This document shows positions 17,562 to 27,000 of a stretch of 64,000 nt of DNA, piece after piece. Within the stretch, counting starts at the first letter, position 1; each line of letters opens with the position of its first letter. The translations under genes and the position numbers were made by a program. The notes beneath the pieces are model-generated. The model was not told the origin of the DNA. It saw nothing but the letters and a program-made list of their open reading frames with translations, and ran no database searches. Origin of the DNA: JALZUU01 sp964441245. Lineage in GTDB: Bacteria; Bacteroidota; Bacteroidia; Chitinophagales; Saprospiraceae. Location: the NCBI GenBank assembly GCA_964441245.1, contig CAYTVR010000007.1, positions 8,665 to 72,664 of the forward strand, in the 5' to 3' direction.

Positions 17562-19037
17562 TTAATTCTCTCCAAAATTATCAAAATCGTCATCGTCCCA
17601 CATTTTAGCCAGTAAATCTCGGAAAGACAAACTCGCCCCCATGACATCTTTGTTAATTATATTAAACACCGCTAGACCATGCAACACCAATTCCATGTAG
17701 GTGTATATTTCTTTCTTATCGACTTTCGATCCTTCCACAAAGGTACGCAAGCCCGCTACAGAATCTAAGGCCTTTTTATAATCTTTATCTGGTCCATCAT
17801 TCAATAATTCAATGGTATTTCCACCAGAAAACCAGGCTCTCATTGTTCCATAAGGGTCTTTCTCTCGTCCTTTTTGTAATTTATCGGGATTAGGAAAATA
17901 TTGTAAAAATTCTGTTTTCACTGCTTCGTTAATCAGAGACATGGCTACTTTATATGGTCCCTCTTGTTCTCCTTCATAGACCAATTCTACTTTACCAGTT
18001 ATGGCCGGAATGACTCCCCAAAAGTCGGTAATTCGTGTAGTCGTTTTAGCTTCGTTATTGATCAACATTCTGCGTTCAGCAGTACTGATCAAATTTTCAT
18101 AAGCGGAAATACTCAAACGAGCAGATACCCCACTTTTTTCATCAATCAATTCACTTTCACGAGCAACAAAGCTTAATTTTTCTAATAAAACGCTAAACAT
18201 TTCTGGAACTTTGACTGCGTCTTTTTGAGCATCAACTAAGCTAGATTCTTGTGCCGTGATTTGCTGAGCAATCTCAATCGTAGTTGGGTAATGCGTTAGA
18301 ATTTGACTTTCAATTCGATCTTTCAAGGGTGTGATAATACTTCCTCGATTGGTATAATCTTCAGGATTCGCTGTAAATACAAATTGAATTTCTAAAGGTA
18401 ATCTAAGTTTAAAACCTCGAATCTGCATATCTCCTTCTTGTAAAATATTGAAAAGAGAAACCTGAATCCGAGCTTGCAAATCAGGCAATTCATTGATCAC
18501 GAAAATACATCTATGAGATCTTGGAATCAAACCAAAATGAATCACACGTTCATCCGAGTAAGGTAATTTCAAACTAGCCGCTTTGATTGGATCCACATCT
18601 CCTACTAAATCCGCAATACTTACATCTGGAGTCGCCAATTTTTCAACATATCGCTCTGAACGGTGCATCCATTCTATTGGTGTATCATCACCTTTTTCTT
18701 CAATCAGCCCCATAGCAAACTTAGAAATCGGGTCCAAGGGATCATCATTTAATTCACTTCCCGCAACTACCGGCACATGTTCATCTAGCAAATGAACCAT
18801 CAAACGAGCTAAACGAGTTTTGGCTTGACCACGTAATCCCAATAGCAATATATTATGACGAGAAAGAATCGCTCGCTCCATATCAGGTAACACGGTATCA
18901 TCAAAACCGATGACGCCTTCAAAAACTTGTTCTTTATTTTGAAGTTTTTGAATCAAATTCGCACGAAGTTCCTCTTTGATAGATTTGGATTGATATCCGG
19001 ATGCTTTTAGTTGACCTAGTGTTTTTATCTTATTCAT
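17562..19037 (-). CDS. Mg-chelatase subunit I-like AAA+ ATPase
   Basis: A 491-aa MoxR/ChlI-type AAA+ protein. The Walker A region is LLLGLRGQAKTRLARL at about 65-80; it reads GLRGQAKT, with Ala where the last P-loop Gly is expected. The Walker B region is CIFVINELPDL at about 177-187, with Asn in place of the first acidic residue but the catalytic Glu kept. VFTANPEDYTNRGSIITPLKDRI is a sensor-1/arginine-finger region as in ChlI. Bacteroidota carry this protein without chlorophyll synthesis, so a chaperone-like or insertion role, possibly with a VWA-domain partner, is inferred; no partner is adjacent. The last 100 residues are acidic. Confidence 0.85.
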   Translation of the reverse strand: MNKIKTLGQLKASGYQSKSIKEELRANLIQKLQNKEQVFEGVIGFDDTVLPDMERAILSRHNILLLGLRGQAKTRLARLMVHLLDEHVPVVAGSELNDDPLDPISKFAMGLIEEKGDDTPIEWMHRSERYVEKLATPDVSIADLVGDVDPIKAASLKLPYSDERVIHFGLIPRSHRCIFVINELPDLQARIQVSLFNILQEGDMQIRGFKLRLPLEIQFVFTANPEDYTNRGSIITPLKDRIESQILTHYPTTIEIAQQITAQESSLVDAQKDAVKVPEMFSVLLEKLSFVARESELIDEKSGVSARLSISAYENLISTAERRMLINNEAKTTTRITDFWGVIPAITGKVELVYEGEQEGPYKVAMSLINEAVKTEFLQYFPNPDKLQKGREKDPYGTMRAWFSGGNTIELLNDGPDKDYKKALDSVAGLRTFVEGSKVDKKEIYTYMELVLHGLAVFNIINKDVMGASLSFRDLLAKMWDDDDFDNFGEN

Positions 19038-19289
19038 GTATCGATTTTTTGAAGTGGTTTAACACGGGTATTTTAAACTACTTCGATTTTTCCTAAAGAA
19101 AGGAAACGATTTAAGGATTAAATTGTTTTCACCAAGGTAAGTAAAAAACTAAAGCTTAAAAGTCTATAGCCAACTTTTTAAAAAAAACATCGACAATTGA
19201 TTTAATAATTTCGTAAATTATAACCTAACCCACGACTTAGGTCGAAAAATTTCACTAATTAAAATAAGCGAGGCACTAAAAATGAAATC

Positions 19290-19715
19290 ATGATAGATAA
19301 AGTAAAAAAGACCTTCCAACAGGCAGGAGATTTGATCAAAGAACAAGCTAGTAATTTGGGCGAAGGCGCCAAAGAAAAGTCCTATCAATTATTTGAACAA
19401 TGGGCGCAAGTCTTTCCTAAACTAGATGCTTTAGGTTTAAAAATGGAATGCTTCTCCATTACAGTCACCCTAAATCCAGCAATGGAAGTTCATTTAAAAG
19501 GATTGACTGCTGATTTTACACCTGATAAATTAGCCGAGATGATGGAAGTATCTAAAGATAGTACGCTAGTTACCTCCGTTCTTAAAGCCATCAAGACTAC
19601 CTATGATTTACATCAAAAAACGGAAGCTGAGTTATTTGAACCTCTTTTTGTCAGAATTACCGTTTCTATTCCTCCAGAAATTAAAGTATACCTCGGTAAG
19701 CCACCAATTGAATAG
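19290..19715 (+). CDS. Small cytoplasmic protein, function unknown
   Basis: 141 aa with no signal peptide. Residues 1-45 form an amphipathic helix (MIDKVKKTFQQAGDLIKEQ); the rest alternates beta segments (MECFSITVTLNPAMEVHLKGL, PLFVRITVSIPPEIKVYLG) around a helix. The two similar segments ITVTLNPAMEVHLKG and ITVSIPPEIKVYLGK suggest an internal duplication. It lies 23 bp before the glycosidase gene on the same strand and may be co-transcribed, but nothing in it suggests carbohydrate metabolism. I do not recognise the family. Confidence 0.7.
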   Translation: MIDKVKKTFQQAGDLIKEQASNLGEGAKEKSYQLFEQWAQVFPKLDALGLKMECFSITVTLNPAMEVHLKGLTADFTPDKLAEMMEVSKDSTLVTSVLKAIKTTYDLHQKTEAELFEPLFVRITVSIPPEIKVYLGKPPIE

Positions 19716-19738
19716 CTTGATTATTCCTATCTTTACAT

Positions 19739-22354
19739 ATGAATTTATCTAAAATATTCCTTCAACATATCACTAGTATCTTAGTGTTGTTGATCTCTAC
19801 GAATTATACAACCAAAGCTCAATACCCAGTTTTGCTGCATGAAGGAATGGTTTTTAATATTTCTGCAAAAGGTGAGAGTCATCGCCTTGTCGACCGACAA
19901 TATGAGCTACTAAAAAATCCTCCCAAGCACCATCAAGCAATTCGTGGAGGTTTCCCATGGGATAAATCTTTCCAAGAAAATGGATGGAATCGTTCTTTTA
20001 TTGGTCCTTTCAATTCTCCTGATTTATATCAAAATCAAAATTTGTATTATCCTCTCGAAGTCATTATTGATTTAGGCGAAGTTGCGGTATTGACGGAATT
20101 TTGCTTGGCAGACTTACATGGAGAAGGAAAAATAAAAATCGAAATCGGATCTAAGCAGAATTGGAAAAGCATTTTCCATCAAGAGCTCAAACAAACCTTT
20201 ACCTGGTATTGTAAAAATAAATTACAAGAGAAAGGACAATATCTAAAGTTGACTTTAAATGATCCTAGTGCGAATATTGGTGAGCTATTTTTACAAACGC
20301 AAAAACCGCTCAACAATACAATTTTCAAAAAAAGCAAAACATCTACTTCGACTTTGACTTCACCAACTATGGATCGTTTTATCGGAGTCAATATCAATAC
20401 AGAAGATCCATCTTATTTGATTGCACCATTTAGTTTTGTTAGAGAATACCATGACTGGCAATTGGATATCGGATCTCATCAACCCGACACTTGTCATGCC
20501 TATCAATGGAATCCATGCAATGCTTACGAAGGATGGCATTTTGATCGATTGTATCAAGAACTTGTGGATAATAGAACCACTATTGCTGCCAATCTAAAAG
20601 GAACGATTCCAGCATTACAACAATACACGAATGAAGACAAACCATTAAAAAAGGGAGCCGATCCTAGAGATCCAAAATCTTATATTCAGCATGCGGAATA
20701 TCTCTATCAATTCGCCGCTAGATATGGGCACCAAAAAACATCAACAAAACAATTACAAAATAGAGTTAGTGAAAAAGCAGTAACTGGTCTTGGCCTAATC
20801 ACCTACCTAGAAGATTGGAATGAGCAGGATAAATATTGGATGGGCGCTACAGGTTCTCTACAACAAGAAGCAGCTTATTTTTCACCATTCGAGTATGCAG
20901 CAATGTTGAGTGCGGATTATGATGGGCATGAATCTACGCTTCAATTTACTATTCAAAATCAAAATTGTAGCGATGACTATCCTGTTGGGATCAAAAACGC
21001 AGACCCTGGAATGAAGGTCGTCATGAGTGGGATCACCGGATTGAATCTAGACTATGTCAAGGGGATTCAACTTTGGGCAAGAATGAATAGAAAAGATCAA
21101 GCATTCCCTGCTGATGTTCTAAATTTCCATCATTACAGTAACAACTTTGGAGGACAGTCCGGTCCACCTAAAAAGAATTCGCATGGCGTTTCACCTGAGG
21201 AAGATCAATTGTATCAAAAACTTAAATCCATTGTCGATTATCGAAATAAATATTTACCCGAAAAGGAATTATGGCTGTCAGAATTTGGATATGATGTCCA
21301 TCCTCAATCTCCGCAAAAAGCTCCTCCCATTGGTCCGTTCACTTCTGAAGAGGTTCAAGCGCAATGGGTCATTCGATCTTTTTTGGCTATCGCTGCTGCT
21401 GGCTTCGACAAGGCTCAATTGTTTACCATGACGGATGGTTATAAGTCAAATCCAGCTCAGATGTTTTCGACTTGTGGTTTGGTCGAATTAGCAAAAGAAC
21501 AAGACCCAACTACTCCACTTCCGGATTTTACACCGAGGACTGTTTGGTATTATGTCTACACTATGAAGAATAGATTAAAAGGTTTTCGCTTTAAGCAAAT
21601 CCTTTCATCGAATGTAGAAAACGTAAATATTTATGAATTTGAATCTGGAAAAAATCCGGATCAAAAAGTCTATGCCGTTTGGGCGACAAGCAGTAAAAAT
21701 CATTTGGCGAAAAATGTTCGTTTCAAATCTACTAGTCCGATCCAAAATGCGACTCAAGTTAATTTGCAGCATGGCGATCTTGATGGTATCACAAAACCAC
21801 TGTTCTCTAAAAACAATCAATTCCTTTTAAAAGAAGTAAGTGAATGCCCTATTTTTATTCTGGTCAACCAAAAAGTAAAAAACCTTGATGGCTGTGGCAA
21901 AAACATTGCTTTAGCACCTTCTATGATTCGACAAGAAGGTAAACTAACCTGGGGCAATCCGGTTTATTTGATTGATGAACCATTCTTAAAAAATGGAAGT
22001 ACCCGCCAACCAATTTGCGGTTTGGGAGGGCAACCTCATACGCCTTGGATGCAAGTAGCTGGCCAAAGTTGGCCTCGAACGACAAAGGAAATGGCAACTA
22101 TTATTGACTTACAACAAACACATTTGATCAATGGGATTTCTATTTTTGATATGAATAATGAAGGTTGGCTTCGAATAGAATATGGAGAACCAGGACAATG
22201 GAAAACATGGAGTAGATACCGAACTAGAAAGTACAAAGAATGGAAATCTTGGTGGAATCTAAGTTTAAAAACTCGTTATATTAAAGTCATTTACGAAGAT
22301 CCTAGAGCTGTAATTGGAGAAATAATCCTAAGAGGTGATTCCATTTCTGAGTAA
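19739..22354 (+). CDS. Secreted clan GH-A glycoside hydrolase flanked by discoidin-like modules
   Basis: An 871-aa exported enzyme. The signal segment at 1-27 ends TKAQ. Residues about 50-190 are a discoidin (F5/8 C)-like beta domain (YYPLEVIIDLGEVAVLTEF ... ANIGELFLQ). A TIM-barrel (about 210-640) opens FIGVNINTEDP and carries LEDWNEQDKYW with putative acid/base Glu362 and LWLSEFGYD with putative nucleophile Glu515, the strand-4 and strand-7 arrangement of clan GH-A (GH5/GH39-like). After a beta tail comes a second discoidin-like module (about 770-868, MATIIDLQQTHLINGISIFD ... AVIGEIILRG). No T9SS sorting domain is seen. Extracellular or periplasmic polysaccharide cleavage is expected; family and substrate are not determined. 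Confidence 0.82.
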   Translation: MNLSKIFLQHITSILVLLISTNYTTKAQYPVLLHEGMVFNISAKGESHRLVDRQYELLKNPPKHHQAIRGGFPWDKSFQENGWNRSFIGPFNSPDLYQNQNLYYPLEVIIDLGEVAVLTEFCLADLHGEGKIKIEIGSKQNWKSIFHQELKQTFTWYCKNKLQEKGQYLKLTLNDPSANIGELFLQTQKPLNNTIFKKSKTSTSTLTSPTMDRFIGVNINTEDPSYLIAPFSFVREYHDWQLDIGSHQPDTCHAYQWNPCNAYEGWHFDRLYQELVDNRTTIAANLKGTIPALQQYTNEDKPLKKGADPRDPKSYIQHAEYLYQFAARYGHQKTSTKQLQNRVSEKAVTGLGLITYLEDWNEQDKYWMGATGSLQQEAAYFSPFEYAAMLSADYDGHESTLQFTIQNQNCSDDYPVGIKNADPGMKVVMSGITGLNLDYVKGIQLWARMNRKDQAFPADVLNFHHYSNNFGGQSGPPKKNSHGVSPEEDQLYQKLKSIVDYRNKYLPEKELWLSEFGYDVHPQSPQKAPPIGPFTSEEVQAQWVIRSFLAIAAAGFDKAQLFTMTDGYKSNPAQMFSTCGLVELAKEQDPTTPLPDFTPRTVWYYVYTMKNRLKGFRFKQILSSNVENVNIYEFESGKNPDQKVYAVWATSSKNHLAKNVRFKSTSPIQNATQVNLQHGDLDGITKPLFSKNNQFLLKEVSECPIFILVNQKVKNLDGCGKNIALAPSMIRQEGKLTWGNPVYLIDEPFLKNGSTRQPICGLGGQPHTPWMQVAGQSWPRTTKEMATIIDLQQTHLINGISIFDMNNEGWLRIEYGEPGQWKTWSRYRTRKYKEWKSWWNLSLKTRYIKVIYEDPRAVIGEIILRGDSISE

Positions 22355-22718
22355 TTCCTCAATTTTTTTCATCCGCTTTTTTGTCACACAATTCAAGTCC
22401 TTAATCATCGTAAAACTGACTTGATCTTTTTTGAGGAATCATAAAAAAATGATGCCCAGATAGATACAGATAATGATATAAAATTATTCGTTTATACCTT
22501 TCAAGATATATTTTATAAAAACGCTTATCATCCCTTTTAATAAAACACAAATTCCAAATTCCGAATAATTTTCTGGCTGAAATCAGCACACAATTTGTCT
22601 ATACCTTAGTGAAAATACAGCAAATCAAATATAATTTAGACTTCAGAAAAGCATTCAAAATCTTCTATTTTTTTTTAATGCTGAAGCAAAATTATATCAA
22701 CGAATATAACGACGTAGA
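22355..22718. other. 364-bp intergenic region, AT-rich
   Basis: Contains a weak terminator-like hairpin (22393-22431) and a wider inverted repeat, ATTCCTCAA (22354-22362) with TTGAGGAAT (22431-22439), enclosing it. The remaining 280 bp show only AT-rich sequence and one short minus-strand frame without coding character. Confidence 0.5.
22393..22431 (+). terminator. Weak intrinsic terminator of the glycosidase gene
   Basis: TCAAGTC (22393-22399) pairs with GACTTGA (22418-22424) and is followed by TCTTTTTT. The stem is only 7 bp, but it sits 38 nt after the stop and a T-tract follows. Confidence 0.4.
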
Positions 22719-23117
22719 ATGAAAAGTTACATAACCAAGATCTCCAATAAATATAAAACTGGAGAACCCATTATAGAAGAAGTATATAGTATCATTGATA
22801 CCAAGATCCAATATATTGACTATTTAACCAATCAGGCTGTCCTGCCATTTATTCATACAGGCTCTCTTACCGGTGGTTCAACTTTTGCGAAGAGCGGCCC
22901 GCTTTATTCCAAAGGTAACAAAAGTGATAATTTCCTAAATCAAATCGAAGTGAATAGCAAACAAAAATGTTTATTATTGGTTATTCGCACCATGCTCTGC
23001 ATCGAGAATGCACACGCTGCATTTGATTTACTGACTGAAAATAAATTTCTTAGCTATACAGAAAAAGCCTTAACAAAAGTCTTGGAAGAAGAATTAATAA
23101 AAGGCTTAACTCAATAA
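22719..23117 (+). CDS. Hypothetical cytoplasmic protein
   Basis: 132 aa with no signal peptide or membrane segment. An N-terminal helical part (EPIIEEVYSIIDTKIQYIDYLTNQAVLP) is followed by a Gly/Ser-rich stretch (HTGSLTGGSTFAKSGP) and two more helices (CLLLVIRTMLCIENAHAAFDLL ... KVLEEELIKGL). Codon use resembles its neighbours and the ATG at 22719 follows an AT-rich leader, so it is probably real. It stands alone, convergent with the gene ending at 23187. No family recognised. Confidence 0.6.
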   Translation: MKSYITKISNKYKTGEPIIEEVYSIIDTKIQYIDYLTNQAVLPFIHTGSLTGGSTFAKSGPLYSKGNKSDNFLNQIEVNSKQKCLLLVIRTMLCIENAHAAFDLLTENKFLSYTEKALTKVLEEELIKGLTQ

Positions 23118-23186
23118 ACTCTGAGCTAACATTATCAGCAGATGAGCACATTGACCAATTGTTCCAAATAAATAACTTATGGGATT

Positions 23187-23837
23187 CTAATCTGGATTTC
23201 GTTCACAATAATCAAGGAAATATTTTTTCAGTTTTTTTCCTTTCTTTGATTCCTTATTGAACTGTTCCAGTAACTCTTTATCTCGTTTCAAAACTTTTCT
23301 TAATGACATTTTAGTTAGTTCTACTTTTGTATTTGTTTTTGTGTCAAATATCATTTCTTGTACATTATGTCCTTTCATTCCTGAAGTGCCCGTTGCGAAC
23401 AATGAATACTCTAGTGGATTATATTTGACATAATACAAGAACCTTCCTTTTCCTTCTAACCTGGCAAAATGTTCCTTTATATTTAGTCTAAAAGGATAAG
23501 ATGGATTAATGTAATAGTCCTTTCCATCAAAGAATGCAAATATCTTACTCAATTTTTTACGCCTAGTCTTCTTAGGTACGTCAAAATCACACCAACGAAT
23601 TTTGGCCTTCTCTTTTAACCAACCATAACCAAAATCCTTATGCTCATACTTAAGTAAGAAACTGTCTTTCGAATTGGATTTTTTTTGATTAAAATCATTC
23701 AATGTTGTAAAAATACTAACCTCTGCTAATGATGTTTCCGTTTTATCCTCTTGTCCAAACAAGCCACTACAACAAAGAAGACTAGCTGACATCAATAACA
23801 CTTTTACCAACTTTAGATTCCGATTCTTTTCTTTCAT
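23187..23837 (-). CDS. Secreted hypothetical protein
   Basis: 216 aa. N-terminal basic residues then a hydrophobic stretch, VLLMSASLLCCSGLFGQ, give a signal peptide; Cys22-Cys23 could form a lipobox (LLCCSG), but cleavage after LFGQ is as likely. The mature protein is strongly basic (KKTRRKKLSK, KESKKGKKLKKYF) with aromatic-rich beta segments. It lies downstream of the giant adhesin gene, beyond a terminator. No family recognised. Confidence 0.7.
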   Translation of the reverse strand: MKEKNRNLKLVKVLLMSASLLCCSGLFGQEDKTETSLAEVSIFTTLNDFNQKKSNSKDSFLLKYEHKDFGYGWLKEKAKIRWCDFDVPKKTRRKKLSKIFAFFDGKDYYINPSYPFRLNIKEHFARLEGKGRFLYYVKYNPLEYSLFATGTSGMKGHNVQEMIFDTKTNTKVELTKMSLRKVLKRDKELLEQFNKESKKGKKLKKYFLDYCERNPD

Positions 23838-23928
23838 ACTTGATAATAATTCACAATTGATTTTCCTCCAATTACTTTTAACTAAAACGTTTTTTCTTCT
23901 TCTATATTTCTTACTTTCGTAAAAACAT

Positions 23929-23955
23929 AAAAACCTTCCAGAAAAATCTGAAAGG
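23929..23955 (-). terminator. Intrinsic terminator of the giant adhesin gene
   Basis: On the minus strand CCTTTCAGA pairs with TCTGGAAGG (9 bp with one G-U pair, 4-nt loop) and is followed by TTTTT and a second T-run. It lies 71 nt after the stop codon at 24026. Confidence 0.8.
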
Positions 23956-24025
23956 CTTTTATATTACATTATTTTTCCCAATTCATTACTTTTATTTTAA
24001 AAATAAAAGGTAAGAGCAAAAGGTT

Positions 24026-27000
24026 TTATCGATACAATTCAAAGTATCCCTTGAAGGATCGATCTTCCTCATCATTTAATTTTAAGAAGTAGAAGTAAGT
24101 TCCATCAGGTAAATCTTTATTACCATTCCAGGTCCCATTCCATTTATTGTCGTAACCAATGGTTCGATAAACGACGTTCCCCCATCTATTATAAATCAAC
24201 AATTCTGAATCTGGAAAATCTTCAATTCCAGAGATAAAGAAAACATCATTCACTCCATCGTTATTGGCAGAAACCGCTGTAAATATAACAATGTCCACAC
24301 AGGCAATCCAAATTTTAGCTCTAGCGGTATCACAACCATTTGGAGAACAAACGACATAGGTAAATTCATCCCAACGTTCACAGAACTCATCATCCGGATT
24401 ATACGTGACCGAACAATCCAAGTTCATCGTGGCAGTACCATAGCTAGGTGGTGTTAATAAATAAGCAGTATCTAATCCACCAAACAACACATCATTGCCT
24501 TTTACATCTACGACAACTGGCGTTCCTAAAAACGTACTATCACAATCCACTTCTGCTACTGGAGGATCAAAATATGGTTCCACCAAAATACAGAAATACG
24601 TCGTATCACAAAGTCCATTGTCATCACAAAGTACTATACAGGCCGTATCTTTTCCAAGTTCTAAACCAGTATATTCTACGCACCAAGTATTCGGATCTAA
24701 GAAGAAATCAACCACTTCACTAGATTCATCTGCGCAGAAATTATCAATCGAAACAATCGTTCCGGGTAAAGATAAAGTATCCAAACAGAAGGTATCTGTT
24801 TCATTGATAAATATAGTATCTACCACAAAGTTAGGCCCTGTGCTCGTACAAGCATCAACGGTGATATAAATCGAAACCGTATCACAAATACCCGCTGCAT
24901 CACAAAGCTGGATACAAGCCGTATCCATCCCTATATTAATTCCTTGATAACTGATACAGAAATTATCCGAATCAATTCCAAAGTCAACCAAAGCATTTGA
25001 GGTGCAAACATTACTCATGCTGACTATATCTCCAGTCAATTCTAGCAAGGAGGTATCTATACAAGATATACCAGAACCATTATAACAAACCGTATCTAAT
25101 AATAAGTCATCGGGTAATATTACTTCGATCACGACATGAGTCGTATCACAAATTCCAAATTCATCGCAAATCACAAAACAAGTTGTATCATTTCCTAATG
25201 AAATCCCTGTCAATACAACACAAGTATCTCCGAGGAATTCATAGGTTACATTATCAACATTTCCACAAGCATTGTATATGGTATCTGCTGAACCTAAAAG
25301 TTCGGTTGTATTGAAACAGATCGTGTCATTATCAAATATTTCGATTGTAGTATAAATCGTATCTGGGGTAGTACACAAAATATTGGTGTACAAAGTATCG
25401 GAACAATTTATCACAGAATCTCGAACAATAATTTCATGTATTCCCGTTCCAACGAAAATGCCTAATCCCATTGGTACTCCCGTAAAATCAGGTGTCAAAG
25501 TGGAGTTCGCACCAAAGTCGGTCGCCTCTACATCCATCGCGCCAAAGGTCATTCCTACCGACATACCCGAGATAACTTGTGCATTAGCATTGAGCTCCCA
25601 CATCGCATTGGGTATCCAAGTATTCATAGAGTCTACCAAAGCATCAATGTCTGCAAATATTCCTGTAAAGTTATTACTTCCTACAGCCCATGAAGTGATA
25701 TTATATGGCCCCAATCCTCCTTGACCAAAAAGATTTTGATAAGAATAAGTCACTATCGTATCCCATGCACAGCCATCAAAAGTATCTGTAAAGTTGACAC
25801 CATCAACAGTAATGACATAGTTAGGTAAAGTAGCTAATGGAATGTCCATGCATACTTGATAATTCTCTCCACAGTTCACTGCCTGTGCAATCAATGAATC
25901 AATTCCAAAGAAATAATCACATTCATTCACATTACAACTCGGAACAAAAATAGCCTCTTCAATAACCAAACAACCCATTGCATCGGTTACGGTAAGATTA
26001 TAAGTACCAATAATTAAATCTGTTCGATCTTCGGTATCATCCGCTTCCGCTAAATCCGCCCAATCGTAATCATAAGGACTTGTTCCTCCAAAAGATTCTA
26101 CATCTGCGCTTCCTAAATTTCCTCCACAAACTGGTGTGATGGTAATCAATATTTCTAATGCATCTGGTTCCTCAATAGTCACACAATTCGATCCAGCTAA
26201 ACAGCCTGCACCATCTTGAATATAAATACAATATTCACCGGGTGCTAAGTCCAAATTAGTATAAGTATTCACACCGTCGGTAATGATTGTATCTGGTGTT
26301 CCATTAAAGGCACCATCATAATTAATACTAAAATTAAACGATCCATTATTAGAACCAAAACAAGATACATGTGTCGTATCGGTAAAAGTAATAGCAGCTC
26401 CTGGCACATTATCTTGCATCACAAATACCACTGAAGTTTCACAAGTTGTACTCGGATCATTGTCTCTCACCACAACAGTGTAAACACCAGAACCTAAGTT
26501 GGCTCTCATAGCAGTCGTGGTGATCACCCCATCATTCCAAACGTAAGTATAATTACCGCTACCACCTGTTACATTAATCGTTGCTTGTCCATTTTCAACA
26601 TTACAATTAGCTGCAACATCAATCATTGCATCCGCCATTAATCCATTTTCTTCATCAATTAGTACGGTGATTACATTTTGACAATTTGGATCAGCTGGAT
26701 CAGTAACGGTTACAAAATGAGTTCCGGCAGTCAAATCATTTCGGGAGTTATCTGTCGTACCATTTTCCCACAGGTAGGTGAAAGTTGTAGGATTTAATTG
26801 TGCAAAACCATCAGCGGCTGCACAAGTCGCTGGCATAGTCGTATAAGTTGCATCAGGTCCATCCAGATTAGAAATCGCAAAGAAAACTTCATCTGAACAT
26901 TGACTATCTAAGGTATCCAGGATACTTACCGTATATCCTCCCCAAGGTAAATTGGTTCGAATATTTCCAGCTCCTTGCGGACTACCTACATCTGGTGTCC

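Noticed and set aside
22401..22589. 62-codon minus-strand frame between the glycosidase and the 132-aa gene
   Set aside because: Overlaps the terminator hairpin of the glycosidase gene and has a tyrosine/isoleucine-rich composition typical of AT-rich intergenic DNA.
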